Assembly (NCBI GenBank): GCA_017408045.1
Contig: JAFQVL010000052.1
Coordinates: 1 to 64,000, forward strand
DNA length: 64,000 bases
Direction of reading: 5' to 3'
Source: Clostridia bacterium
Lineage (GTDB): Bacteria > Bacillota > Clostridia > Christensenellales > Borkfalkiaceae
The position numbers and the translations under genes were made by a program. The notes under the pieces are model-generated. The model saw only the letters and a list, made by a program, of their open reading frames with translations. It was not told the DNA's origin and searched no databases. Of this stretch, positions 34,843 through 43,391 are shown one piece after another (the first letter of the stretch is position 1; every line of letters starts with the position of its first letter).

Positions 34843-36123
34843 ATGGAAATAAAGAATTTACAAGAATTGCCCGTCAATTACAAAAATAAAAAGCGGTACA
34901 ATACGGGCAAAAAGCCCATTCGGCAACCGATTTACTTGACGTGGCTCATTGGCGCGCTGTCCTTTTTTGCGCTCTTATTTCAAAAGAAAAAGATTGAAAA
35001 AATCAATATGGACGGCTTAAAGCCCCCGTATATGATTTTGTCCAACCATATGTCCTTCGTGGACTTTGAGTTGACGGCGCTGGGGACTTTTCCCAAGCGT
35101 GTAAACAGCGTGGTCAACGTGGACGGCTACATTGGACGGGCGTGGTTAATGGAGTGGATTGGCTCGGTCTGCACCCGAAAATTTAGCACCGATTTAAGCC
35201 TAGTGAAAAACATTTCCACCGTCCTTCGCAGAGGGGATATTTTGTGTTTATATCCCGAGGCAAGGTACTCTCCCTGTGGCACAACTTCGTACCTGCCCCC
35301 TTCGCTTGGCAAAATCATCAAGAAAAACAAAGTGCCTATCGTGGCGGTGGTGCATAGGGGAAATCACTTGCTTTCGCCCTTTTGGAACTTCCGTAAAAAG
35401 CGGAAAGTGCCCCTGCATACCACGATGACGCAGATTTTAACCAAAGAGGATATCGAGCGTATGTCCGTGGACGAAATCAACGCTGTGGTGCAAGCAAGTT
35501 TGCAATACGACGACTACCGCTACCAAAAGAAAAACGGGATTTTGATTAAAGAAAAATACCGTGCCGAGGGGCTGCATAGGATTTTGTATCAATGCCCCCA
35601 TTGTTTGGCGGAATCGAAGATGGATTCCAAGGGTACGGAGTTGTTCTGCACCGAGTGCGGTAAGCGTTGGAATTTAAACGAAGACGGCACGCTGTCTGCT
35701 TTGGAAGGGGAAACGGAATTTTCGCATATCCCCGATTGGTTTGAATGGGAGCGTTTGCAAGTGCGCGCGCAGGTCGAGAGCGGCGAATATTCCTTTGCCG
35801 ACGAGGTGGACGTCTTCTCGCAACCGAGAACGGACGGATTCGTTTCGCTTGGCAGGGCGAAATTGACCCACGACAGAGAGAACGGTTTTGTCGTAGAAGG
35901 ACACCACAACGGTAGCGATTATCGCTTAATCCGCAAGCCGCTAGAGAGCAACAGCCTGCACGTGGAATACGAATATTTCCGTATTCGCAGGGCGGATTGC
36001 TTTGATATTTCGATGGAGAAGGATTCCTATTATTGCTATCCGACCAAGGAAAACGTGATTACCAAGTTGGCGTTTGCGACGGAAGAAATATTCTTACGTG
36101 CGATGCGTGAACGAGAGAAATAA
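34843..36123 (+). CDS. Acyltransferase (PlsC-like) with zinc ribbon
   Basis: Protein of 426 aa with an N-terminal PlsC-type lysophospholipid acyltransferase domain: a hydrophobic helix near residue 35, the catalytic NHMSFVD (HX4D) near 72, and PEARYSPCG as the glycerophosphate-binding motif. After residue ~240 a zinc ribbon (CPHC..CTECGKRW) is followed by ~150 residues of unknown, beta-rich sequence. The extra half is unusual among PlsC proteins and suggests an interaction or regulatory role. TAGGTG precedes the ATG. The likely product is membrane phosphatidate or a related lipid, but the acceptor is uncertain. Confidence 0.8.
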   Translation: MEIKNLQELPVNYKNKKRYNTGKKPIRQPIYLTWLIGALSFFALLFQKKKIEKINMDGLKPPYMILSNHMSFVDFELTALGTFPKRVNSVVNVDGYIGRAWLMEWIGSVCTRKFSTDLSLVKNISTVLRRGDILCLYPEARYSPCGTTSYLPPSLGKIIKKNKVPIVAVVHRGNHLLSPFWNFRKKRKVPLHTTMTQILTKEDIERMSVDEINAVVQASLQYDDYRYQKKNGILIKEKYRAEGLHRILYQCPHCLAESKMDSKGTELFCTECGKRWNLNEDGTLSALEGETEFSHIPDWFEWERLQVRAQVESGEYSFADEVDVFSQPRTDGFVSLGRAKLTHDRENGFVVEGHHNGSDYRLIRKPLESNSLHVEYEYFRIRRADCFDISMEKDSYYCYPTKENVITKLAFATEEIFLRAMREREK

Positions 36124-36153
36124 ACCGCAAAAAAACCGCGAAAAAAGCACCGT

Positions 36154-36198
36154 AAAAGGGCAGACGGCAAGGAATGGCTTGTCAGTCTGCTCTTTTTT
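36154..36198 (+). terminator. Terminator of the queH-acyltransferase operon
   Basis: AGGGCAGAC and GTCTGCTCT form a stem with a long loop and a T6 tail. Confidence 0.75.
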
Positions 36199-36233
36199 CG
36201 TGAAAAATTGTTGGCGGCGGACGGTAAATGCTC

Positions 36234-36263
36234 TTGACTTTTCTTTTTGCGGTATGGTATAAT
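36234..36263 (+). promoter_or_regulatory. ileS promoter
   Basis: TTGACT (36234-36239), 18-nt spacer, TATAAT (36258-36263). The leader is only about 50 nt, too short for a T-box. Confidence 0.8.
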
Positions 36264-36320
36264 TCTTTATATTTATAAAGAACGGAACAAAAACGGAACA
36301 AGAACGGAAGAGGTACGGAT

Positions 36321-39300
36321 ATGAAATACGAAGAATTGTCTGCAAAACCCGACTTTACGAATTTTCAGCAGGATATCATTGATTTCTGGAAGGACGAGCT
36401 GATTTTTGAACGCTCGGTAGACCAGCGCACGGAGAAGGAAAACGTCTTCTACGACGGCCCTCCTTTCCCTACGGGAAAACCTCACCACGGCACGGTGCTG
36501 GTATCCTTCATCAAGGATATGCTTGCGCGCTACTGGACGATGCGCGGTTATAAAGTCCCCAGAGTATGGGGCTGGGATTGCCACGGCTTGCCCATTGAAA
36601 ACCAAGCGGAAACCCTGCTTGGTATCAACGACAAAAACGAAATCGAACGAACCCTCGGCATTGGCGCTTTCAACGACAAGTGCTTTGAAATCGTTTCCTC
36701 CAACAACGAGGCTTGGAAGGAATGCGTCGAACAGATGGCGCGTTGGGTAGATTACGACCACGCCTATAAGACGATGACCCCCAGCTTTATGGAGAGCGTT
36801 ATGTGGGCGTTCAAGACCTGCCACGATAAGGGGCTGATTTACCGCGACTACCGCGTGACCCCCTATTGTACCCATTGTGAAACTTCGCTGTCCATTTCGG
36901 ACACGAGAGAATCGGACTCCACCCGTCCCCGTCAGGACAGATGGGTGATTGCGCAGTTCCGTACGGAGCTGACGGAAAGCGGCAAGCCCGTATACCTGCT
37001 TGCGTGGACGACCACCCCTTGGACGTTGCCGTCTAACCTTTGCTTGGCGGTAGGGGAAAAGCTCGATTACGCCTTCGTGGACGTTGGCGACAGAGTGTTG
37101 GTGGCTTGTAAAAACACTCTCCCTAAATTCCAAAAGGTGTTCGGCGCAGAGCCCGTTATCCTCAAAGAATGTAAGGGTGTGGACCTGATGGGTATGACCT
37201 ATCAGCCGTTGTTCCCGTACTTTGCGGACAAGAAGGCAGAGGGCGCGTTCCGCGTTGTCAGCGCAGACTACGTCGGCGCAGACGAGGGCGTTGGTATCGT
37301 ACACACCGCGCCTGCGTTCGGTGAGGACGACTACTGGACGTGCAAAAAACACTCTATTCCCCTCGTCAACCCCGTAGACAACAAGGGTCAGTTTACCGAA
37401 GAAATCACCGACTTCTATCCTATTCAGGAAGAAAAGACGGTTATCGAAATGAACCCGATCATCATTCGTTTCATGTACGACAACGGTATGGCGGTTGCCG
37501 ACGGTACGATTGAGCATAACTACCCCCATTGTTGGCGTTGTAAGCGTCCCCTTATCTACAAGGCGATGGATGCGTACTACTTCAACGTAGGCAAGATTAA
37601 GGACAGATTGATTGAACTCAACGAGGGGATCAACTGGGTACCCGAAACGGTCAAGCACGGCAGATTCGGCAACTGGCTGGAAGGCGCACGCGACTGGAAC
37701 ATTTCCAGAAACCGCTATTGGAGCACTCCCATTCCCATTTGGAAGTGCGATTGCTGTGAAAAGGAAACGGTTTTGGGCAGCATCGACGAAATCGAGGCTG
37801 CAAGCGGTGTACGCCCCGACAATCTGCACAGACAGTATCTGGACGAAATCACCTTTGCCTGCCCCGATTGCGGCGGCACGATGAAGCGTGTGCCCGAAGT
37901 GCTTGACTGCTGGTTCGAAAGCGGCAGCGTACCCTTTGCGCAAAAGCATTACCCGTTTGAGAATAAGGAATGGTTCGAGAGCCACTTCCCCTGCGACTTC
38001 ATCGTCGAATACACGGGGCAGATTCGTTGCTGGTTCTACTACCTGCACGTTTTGGCGGTGGCTCTGTTCGACAGACCTGCTTTCCAAAACTGTATCGTAC
38101 ACGGCACGATTCTTGCCAAGGACGGCAAAAAGCTGTCCAAGTCCTCTAAGAACTACACCGACCCGATGGAGCTGATGAAAAAGTACGGCACGGATGCCTT
38201 CCGTCTGTACCTGTATCAGACGAAAGCGATGCTCATCGGCGATTTGCTGTTTGACGATTCGGGTATTCAGGACGCTTATCAGCAATTTATTCTGCCGTAC
38301 TGGAACGCCTGCAACTTCTTCATTTCCTATGCGAATATCGACGGTTTCCACGCTACCGAGGCGAAAAAGCCGACCAGCGACAACCTGCTCGATAAGTGGA
38401 TTTTGGCGAAACTGTACGACACGGAAAAGACGATTCGCACGAGTATGGACAACTACCAGGTAGACGAATTCGTCGGCCCGATTGCGTCCTTGTTGGACGG
38501 CTTGACCAACTGGTACATTCGCCGCAGCCGCCGTCGTTTCTGGGGTGCGGAATTCACAGAGGACAAGAAAAACGCCTACGAAACGCTGTACTACGTTTTG
38601 GTGAACATCACCAAATTGCTTGCGCCCGTTGCGCCCATCGTGTCCGAAAAAATGTATAAGCTGTTGACGGGCGAACTGTCCGTACACCTTGCCGACTGGG
38701 AAGAAATCCCTGAGGGCTATGCGAACGCAGAATTACTTGCCAAGATTGACACGGTGCAGAGCGTTATCGCGCTCGCGCGTAATATCCGCAACAAGAACAA
38801 AGTGAAGAACCGTCAGCCGCTCAGCCTTTTGCGCGTGGCGTCCACCGATGCTGCGAAAGTAGAGGTCATTCGGGAATTTGAAGAAATCCTGAAAGAGGAA
38901 CTGAATATCAAAGAGATTGAAATTCTCTCCAGCGTCAGCGACATCGCGACGATGAAGCGCGACCCGAACTTCAACGCTATCCGTGAAAAGTACCCGACCG
39001 AAATCGGACAGATTATCAAGGCGGTAAAGAGCGGTAAGTACGAAATGAAAGCGGACGTTGTAGAATGCAACGTAGACGGCGTAGTCAAGGCGTACGACAA
39101 GGAAATCATCTTGATTACGTATATTGCAAAGGACGGCTTGTTCGTGGCAAGCGACTTTGACCTCGTAGTATCGTTGGATTTGACGATTACGGAAGAGTTG
39201 AAGGCAGAGGGCTTGGCGCGTGAGATGATTCGTGGTATTCAGGACGCAAGAAAGCAAATCGGCTGTGAAATCACCGACAAGATTGCAATTAGCGTAGCAG

Positions 39301-39437
39301 GCGATTACCCTGCAGCTTGGCTGGAAGTCGTATGCAAAGAAACCCTTTCTTCCGTGCAAGAAGTTGCTACCCCCGCAACGGTGGTAGAGGTCGAAGAGGG
39401 AGATGCGAAAATCACCATTTCGATTGCGAAACTGTAA
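36321..39437 (+). CDS. ileS: Isoleucyl-tRNA synthetase (type 2-like)
   Basis: Class I synthetase charging tRNA-Ile, 1038 aa. YDGPPFPTGKPHHGT contains the HIGH-equivalent at residues 55-58, reading H-H-G-T rather than the canonical H-x-G-H. KLSKS is at 604-608. The CP1 editing domain follows the Rossmann half (WTTTPWTLPSN), and a Zn-like CPDCGG appears inside the insert. Length and the lack of a C-terminal zinc finger match the eukaryote-like IleRS2 group, which is associated with mupirocin tolerance. AGAGGT precedes the ATG. A second large ORF on the opposite strand is a codon-bias shadow. Confidence 0.95.
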   Translation: MKYEELSAKPDFTNFQQDIIDFWKDELIFERSVDQRTEKENVFYDGPPFPTGKPHHGTVLVSFIKDMLARYWTMRGYKVPRVWGWDCHGLPIENQAETLLGINDKNEIERTLGIGAFNDKCFEIVSSNNEAWKECVEQMARWVDYDHAYKTMTPSFMESVMWAFKTCHDKGLIYRDYRVTPYCTHCETSLSISDTRESDSTRPRQDRWVIAQFRTELTESGKPVYLLAWTTTPWTLPSNLCLAVGEKLDYAFVDVGDRVLVACKNTLPKFQKVFGAEPVILKECKGVDLMGMTYQPLFPYFADKKAEGAFRVVSADYVGADEGVGIVHTAPAFGEDDYWTCKKHSIPLVNPVDNKGQFTEEITDFYPIQEEKTVIEMNPIIIRFMYDNGMAVADGTIEHNYPHCWRCKRPLIYKAMDAYYFNVGKIKDRLIELNEGINWVPETVKHGRFGNWLEGARDWNISRNRYWSTPIPIWKCDCCEKETVLGSIDEIEAASGVRPDNLHRQYLDEITFACPDCGGTMKRVPEVLDCWFESGSVPFAQKHYPFENKEWFESHFPCDFIVEYTGQIRCWFYYLHVLAVALFDRPAFQNCIVHGTILAKDGKKLSKSSKNYTDPMELMKKYGTDAFRLYLYQTKAMLIGDLLFDDSGIQDAYQQFILPYWNACNFFISYANIDGFHATEAKKPTSDNLLDKWILAKLYDTEKTIRTSMDNYQVDEFVGPIASLLDGLTNWYIRRSRRRFWGAEFTEDKKNAYETLYYVLVNITKLLAPVAPIVSEKMYKLLTGELSVHLADWEEIPEGYANAELLAKIDTVQSVIALARNIRNKNKVKNRQPLSLLRVASTDAAKVEVIREFEEILKEELNIKEIEILSSVSDIATMKRDPNFNAIREKYPTEIGQIIKAVKSGKYEMKADVVECNVDGVVKAYDKEIILITYIAKDGLFVASDFDLVVSLDLTITEELKAEGLAREMIRGIQDARKQIGCEITDKIAISVAGDYPAAWLEVVCKETLSSVQEVATPATVVEVEEGDAKITISIAKL

Positions 39438-39447
39438 TTAAAAAGTC

Positions 39448-39478
39448 AAAAACGACGGCGTAAAAGCCGTCGTTTTTC
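39448..39478 (+). terminator. ileS terminator
   Basis: AAAAACGACGGC and GCCGTCGTTTTT form a 12-bp stem with a GTAAAA loop. Confidence 0.9.
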
Positions 39479-39494
39479 CTTTACTATAAATATG

Positions 39495-39523
39495 TTGCTA
39501 AAAATAAATTTATATGGTATAAT
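39495..39523 (+). promoter_or_regulatory. Leaderless promoter of the nitroreductase gene
   Basis: TTGCTA (39495-39500), 17-nt spacer, TATAAT (39518-39523), then AAATGT and the ATG at 39530. No Shine-Dalgarno sequence is present. Confidence 0.8.
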
Positions 39524-39529
39524 AAATGT

Positions 39530-40063
39530 ATGGATTTTTTAGAAATAGCAAAAACACGGCAATCTTGCCGTCAATACGACCCTTTGCGCGCTGTAGAGGA
39601 AGAAAAGCTGAACAGCATTTTAGAGGCGGCTCGGCTGTCGCCGTCCGCATGCAACGGTCAACCGTACTTTATCACCGTCTGTCAAGGGGAAACGGCAAAG
39701 CGCGTGGCGAAGGCTACGCAAGGGCTTGGTATGAACAAGTTTGCCACGGCAGCCCCCGTGATGATTGTGCTTTCCGAAAGGCCGTACGTTGCCTCGGCGG
39801 CGTTGGGGGCAAAGGTCAAGAAGAACGATTACCGTTCTATCGACATCGGTATCGTGGCGGCGTATATCACGGCAGAAGCGACGGCGCAAGGGCTGGGGAC
39901 TTGTATTCTTGGTTGGCTCAACGACGAAGAAATACGGGCGATTTGCGGTGTTGACGGCGCGGTGCGGTTGGTGATCACCGTGGGTTATCCCAAAGAGGGC
40001 GACACCCTTCGCGCCAAAAAGCGCAAGCCCATAGCCGATTTGGTAAAAACGATAGAGGAATAA
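39530..40063 (+). CDS. Nitroreductase-family flavoprotein
   Basis: FMN-dependent oxidoreductase of 177 aa, cytosolic, substrate unknown. TRQSCRQYDP at the N-terminus and SPSACNGQPY near residue 38 are the FMN-phosphate motifs. AAYITAEATAQGLGTCILGW near residue 112 and VTVGYPKEGD near the C-terminus complete the family pattern. It is on the short side for the family. The -10 box ends 6 nt before the ATG, so a leaderless mRNA is predicted. Confidence 0.88.
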   Translation: MDFLEIAKTRQSCRQYDPLRAVEEEKLNSILEAARLSPSACNGQPYFITVCQGETAKRVAKATQGLGMNKFATAAPVMIVLSERPYVASAALGAKVKKNDYRSIDIGIVAAYITAEATAQGLGTCILGWLNDEEIRAICGVDGAVRLVITVGYPKEGDTLRAKKRKPIADLVKTIEE

Positions 40064-40069
40064 ATAAAC

Positions 40070-40106
40070 CGCTCACGAGTTGACCCTCGTGGGCGATTGT
40101 TTTTTA
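40070..40106 (+). terminator. Terminator of the nitroreductase gene
   Basis: CGCTCACGAG and CTCGTGGGCG form a stem followed by ATTGTTTTTT. Confidence 0.82.
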
Positions 40107-40110
40107 TAAA

Positions 40111-40243
40111 AAGTGAATAGTGAATAAGTGCGGAAGGATTTAAATCTTTCCACAATGATTGCCGCAGGCAATCATTTCACGTTTTCGTAAGAAAACATTT
40201 CATATCGCAGATATTTCACGATTTGCACGGCAAATCATTTCAC
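40111..40243. repeat. Hairpin array C (ATTTCAC)
   Basis: ATTTCAC occurs at 40174, 40213 and 40237, with a one-base variant (ATTTCAT) at 40197. The intervals are palindromes: GTTTTC-GTAA-GAAAAC, ATC-GCA-GAT and GATTTGC-ACG-GCAAATC. GATTGCC-GCA-GGCAATC and GGAAGG..CTTTCC precede the first word. The left end (40111-40130) has GTGAAT words, partly degraded. Spacing is 16-24 nt. It lies between the convergent nitroreductase and QueG-like genes, like array B. Confidence 0.85.
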
Positions 40244-40268
40244 TTCCCTGAAAAGAGGGATACACGGC

Positions 40269-40946
40269 TTACAGCCTATTCTTGGGGCAGACCTTGATAC
40301 AAACGCCGCAGACGCTCCCTCTGCCGACGTCCTGAAAATGCTCCTTCATATACCGTGAGCATTTTTCAGGGTCATAATTGCGCTCGCCGTTCGTTTTGGG
40401 CAACTCGCCAAAGATTGCGCCGGCAGGGCAAGCGCGCATACACGCCGTACAATCTCCGCAACCGTTTTCAATCACTTCTCTTGTGGCTTGCACGGGCATA
40501 TCGGTCAAGACGGTGGCAAAGCGTACCTTGCTGCCGTATTGCTCGGTCAAGAACAGGCCGCTCTTGCCAACGAATCCAAGTCCCGACAGCACCGCCGCTG
40601 TCTTATGGGGTAGAATACCGCAATAGGGGTTGTTTTTGCCAAGGCTCTGGCTGGCGGCGACGGGAAGGGCTTTGTAGCCGTGTTTTTCGAGCATTGCCGA
40701 CAGCTTAAAGGCGATTTGGTCGAGCAGAGTATTCGCCGTCCGATAATGCTGAAAATAGGCGAAGGAAGGGGCGTTCTCAATGGTGGAGAGCACCGCGTCC
40801 GACAGCTTTACGGCAATCGAAAAGGCGTAATGCAGGTCGGGCAATTCGGGGATAGGGGCATAGCCCAAATCACACTCTCCGCAGAGGCACGCGCCCTCTA
40901 AAAGGGTAAATTCTTCTATTCTTTGTTGTAGTTGCAAAGGTTGCAT
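40269..40946 (-). CDS. QueG-like double [4Fe-4S] protein
   Basis: Ferredoxin-type reductase domain protein of 225 aa. Two cluster motifs are visible near the C-terminus: CGDCTACMRACP (about residue 165) and CSRYM...CGVCIKVCP (about 195-220). The preceding region (HYAFSIAVKLS, PYCGILPHKTAAVLSGLGFVGKSG) resembles the N-terminal half of epoxyqueuosine reductase QueG. It is much shorter than QueG (310-380 aa) and lacks the C-terminal HEAT-like part. Since queH is present, this may be a QueG-derived protein with a different role. GAGGT precedes the ATG. Confidence 0.75.
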   Translation of the reverse strand: MQPLQLQQRIEEFTLLEGACLCGECDLGYAPIPELPDLHYAFSIAVKLSDAVLSTIENAPSFAYFQHYRTANTLLDQIAFKLSAMLEKHGYKALPVAASQSLGKNNPYCGILPHKTAAVLSGLGFVGKSGLFLTEQYGSKVRFATVLTDMPVQATREVIENGCGDCTACMRACPAGAIFGELPKTNGERNYDPEKCSRYMKEHFQDVGRGSVCGVCIKVCPKNRL

Positions 40947-41006
40947 AAATACCTCGTTAAAAAGAAGGAGCAGGCGCGTAAAGTCGTACCTGCCCCATAC
41001 AAACGG

Positions 41007-42347
41007 TTAATTTTCTTGGCTTTGTTCTGCCGTTTCTCGTTTTTGTGCCGCCATTTTTTGGGCGTGCTCGTGCCGAGCGCTGGTCTTGCCTTCGGGGTTG
41101 ATATCGCCTGCTTTGGTCAGGGCAATCTTCGTCAAGGCAGGGCCTACCAACTCGTAAATCAAAACGGCAAACAGCGTGATACTCATGACGATGGTGGCGA
41201 TATTCGTGCCTGCAAAGCCTGCGTAATCCTTGACCATATCCGCCATGCCAAGCGCAACACCTGCTTGCGGCAGCAGCGTGATACCGAGGTATTTTACAAT
41301 GTTGTCGTCGCATTTTGCCCACTTGGAAGAGAGTAGCGCGCCCGTGTATTTCCCTGCCGAACGGAAGATGAGATATATCACGCCGATTAACACGATGATA
41401 AGATTGCTAAAGACGTTAAGATCTAACTCTGCGCCGCTCAAAACAAAGAAGATGATGAAAAGGGGTGCGGTCCATCTGTCCAGACGGTCCATCAACTCTT
41501 CCGAGAAATCGCAGATATTACAGAAGATTGTCCCCAGCATCATGCACACGAGCAGGGAAGAGAAGTGCAGGTGTACGGGACCGATTTTGAATTCCAAGGT
41601 GGACAGCGCGATAGCAAACAGCACGAACGCTACGGACACCGCCAAACGTTTCGAACGGGAATGGAAGAACCGTTCACAAAAACTAAACAGATATCCCATC
41701 GCAGCGCCCAAGCCGACGGATGCGACAATTTCCACCAACGGGTCAACGAGAATGGAAATCAAATCGGGGCTGGAAGAGCCGAGCGCTTTGGCTACGCCAA
41801 AGGAAATTGCAAACAAAATCAAACCAACGGCGTCGTCCAAAGCAACGACGGGCAGCAACATATCGGTGGTAGGACCCTTCGCCTTGTACTGTTTTACGAC
41901 CATCAGGGTTGCCGCAGGCGCGGTAGCCGAGGCGATCGCGCCCAAGATGATTGCCGCCTCGATAGGGAACTGCTTGGGAATGATAAAGTGCAAGCCGATC
42001 AGCGCCGCGTCTACCATCAGCGTGGTGATGACCGCCTGCAAAATGCCGACGATGGTTGCTTGTTTTCCGATTTTTTTCAGTTGTTCGAGGCGGAACTCGT
42101 TGCCGATAGAAAAGGCGATAAAGCCCAGGGCAACCTTTCCGAACAGGTCAAAGAGTTCTACGTGTTCTTTCGAGGTAAAACCGAGGGGAATATTCCACGC
42201 CGCGCCCAGTTTTCCTAAAAGGAACGGACCGATTAAAATCCCTGCGACTAAATACGCCGTAACGGCAGGCAGGTTAAACAGCTTCACCAGACGAGAAAGC
42301 AACAGACCGCCCAACAGCGCGATTGCTAAGGGTAATAAAATTTCCAT
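41007..42347 (-). CDS. Cation:proton antiporter (CPA2/KefB-like)
   Basis: Membrane antiporter of 446 aa exchanging Na+ or K+ for H+. The start at 42347 has AAGGTG 8 nt upstream. About 12-13 transmembrane segments are present. LPAVTAYLVAGILIGP near residue 25 and PVVALDDAVGLILF near 180, with its conserved Asp pair, are CPA2 features. The C-terminal ~25 residues are a charged tail without a TrkA/RCK domain, so it is unlike full KefB/C. Ion specificity is not decided by the sequence. Confidence 0.88.
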   Translation of the reverse strand: MEILLPLAIALLGGLLLSRLVKLFNLPAVTAYLVAGILIGPFLLGKLGAAWNIPLGFTSKEHVELFDLFGKVALGFIAFSIGNEFRLEQLKKIGKQATIVGILQAVITTLMVDAALIGLHFIIPKQFPIEAAIILGAIASATAPAATLMVVKQYKAKGPTTDMLLPVVALDDAVGLILFAISFGVAKALGSSSPDLISILVDPLVEIVASVGLGAAMGYLFSFCERFFHSRSKRLAVSVAFVLFAIALSTLEFKIGPVHLHFSSLLVCMMLGTIFCNICDFSEELMDRLDRWTAPLFIIFFVLSGAELDLNVFSNLIIVLIGVIYLIFRSAGKYTGALLSSKWAKCDDNIVKYLGITLLPQAGVALGMADMVKDYAGFAGTNIATIVMSITLFAVLIYELVGPALTKIALTKAGDINPEGKTSARHEHAQKMAAQKRETAEQSQEN

Positions 42348-42382
42348 AAAAAAGCACCTTCTTGTTCTTAAATTCGTGAACA

Positions 42383-42411
42383 ATTATACTCCTTGATTTT
42401 GTGAAAATCAA
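42383..42411 (-). promoter_or_regulatory. Promoter of the antiporter gene
   Basis: TTGATT (42411-42406), 17-nt spacer, TATAAT (42388-42383), minus strand. Confidence 0.82.
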
Positions 42412-42483
42412 GTGAAAATAGGGGCTTTTTTATAAAAATAAAAAATTTTGTCATCTTTTGCGCAAAAGTCGCGTTATCCTTCC

Positions 42484-42512
42484 TTGACAATCTCTCTAAA
42501 AAAGGATATAAT
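42484..42512 (+). promoter_or_regulatory. nfnAB promoter
   Basis: TTGACA (42484-42489), 17-nt spacer, TATAAT (42507-42512). AAGGAG at 42531 is the ribosome binding site for the ATG at 42548. Confidence 0.88.
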
Positions 42513-42547
42513 ACAAGACGAAATCAATGGCAAGGAGTATAGACAAA

Positions 42548-43390
42548 ATGTATCAAATCGTACGAAAAGTCAGTTTAAATCCTACTGTGACGAAGATGGA
42601 TATTTACGCTCCGTTCGTGGCGAAAAAGGCAAAACCCGGGCAGTTTATCATTCTTCGCGTGGACGAGGACGGAGAGCGTATCCCCCTGACGGTAGCGGAT
42701 TACGATAGAGAGGCGGGCACGGTGTCCATTATCTTCCAAATCGTGGGCGGCGGCACGCAGAGATTGAATGCAAAGGAAGAAGGGGACTATATCCCCGACT
42801 TTGTCGGGCCGCTTGGTAGACCCACCCACATCGAGGGCTTGAAGAAGGTTTGCGTGGTTGGCGGCGGCGTGGGCTGCGCGATTGCGTTGCCCGTGGCAAA
42901 AGCGTTGCACGAGGCAGGCTGTGAGGTATGCTCGATTATCGGGTTTAGAAACAAAGACCTCGTGATTTTGGAAGAGGAGTTCAAGGCTTGCTCTACCACT
43001 TTCCATATGATGACGGACGACGGCTCTTACGGCAGACAGGGGAACGTGTGCGTGCCCTTGAATGAAATGCTCTCTGCGGGCGAACAGTTTGACGAAGTCA
43101 TCACCATCGGGCCGCTTATTATGATGAAATTCGTGTGCGCGGCAACCAAGCCGTACGGCGTGAAGACGATTGCCAGCATGAACCCGATTATGATTGACGG
43201 TACGGGTATGTGCGGCGGCTGCCGTTTGACGGTCGGCGGCGAGATGAAATTCGCTTGCGTGGACGGCCCCGAATTTGACGGACACTTGATTGACTTCGAC
43301 GAGGCGATGAGCCGTTCGAGAACGTATGCAGACTTTGAACAGCGCGAAAGAGAAGATTCCTGCAACTTGCTTAATAAGGGGGTGGAATAA
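42548..43390 (+). CDS. nfnA: NfnA-type FAD/[2Fe-2S] subunit of transhydrogenase
   Basis: Small subunit of the NADH-dependent reduced ferredoxin:NADP+ oxidoreductase, an electron-bifurcating enzyme in anaerobes, 280 aa. KPGQFIILRV near residue 33 is the ferredoxin reductase FAD fold, VCVVGGGVGCAIALP near 106 the NAD-binding motif. The C-terminal MCGGCRLTVGG and ...FACVDGPEFDG hold the [2Fe-2S] cluster. The start at 42548 has AAGGAG 11 nt upstream; an ATG seven codons earlier overlaps that site. The stop lies one nt before the nfnB start. The same fold occurs in dihydroorotate dehydrogenase PyrK, but the neighbour NfnB decides the assignment. Confidence 0.85.
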   Translation: MYQIVRKVSLNPTVTKMDIYAPFVAKKAKPGQFIILRVDEDGERIPLTVADYDREAGTVSIIFQIVGGGTQRLNAKEEGDYIPDFVGPLGRPTHIEGLKKVCVVGGGVGCAIALPVAKALHEAGCEVCSIIGFRNKDLVILEEEFKACSTTFHMMTDDGSYGRQGNVCVPLNEMLSAGEQFDEVITIGPLIMMKFVCAATKPYGVKTIASMNPIMIDGTGMCGGCRLTVGGEMKFACVDGPEFDGHLIDFDEAMSRSRTYADFEQREREDSCNLLNKGVE

Positions 43391-43391
43391 A

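Noticed and set aside
36273-38687. 804-codon antisense ORF opposite ileS
   Set aside because: It crosses the ileS start and promoter and has the composition of a shadow; ileS is certain.
42548-43390. Assignment as dihydroorotate dehydrogenase electron transfer subunit PyrK
   Set aside because: The fold is shared, but the one-base junction with an NfnB/GltD-like gene and absence of pyrD favour NfnA.
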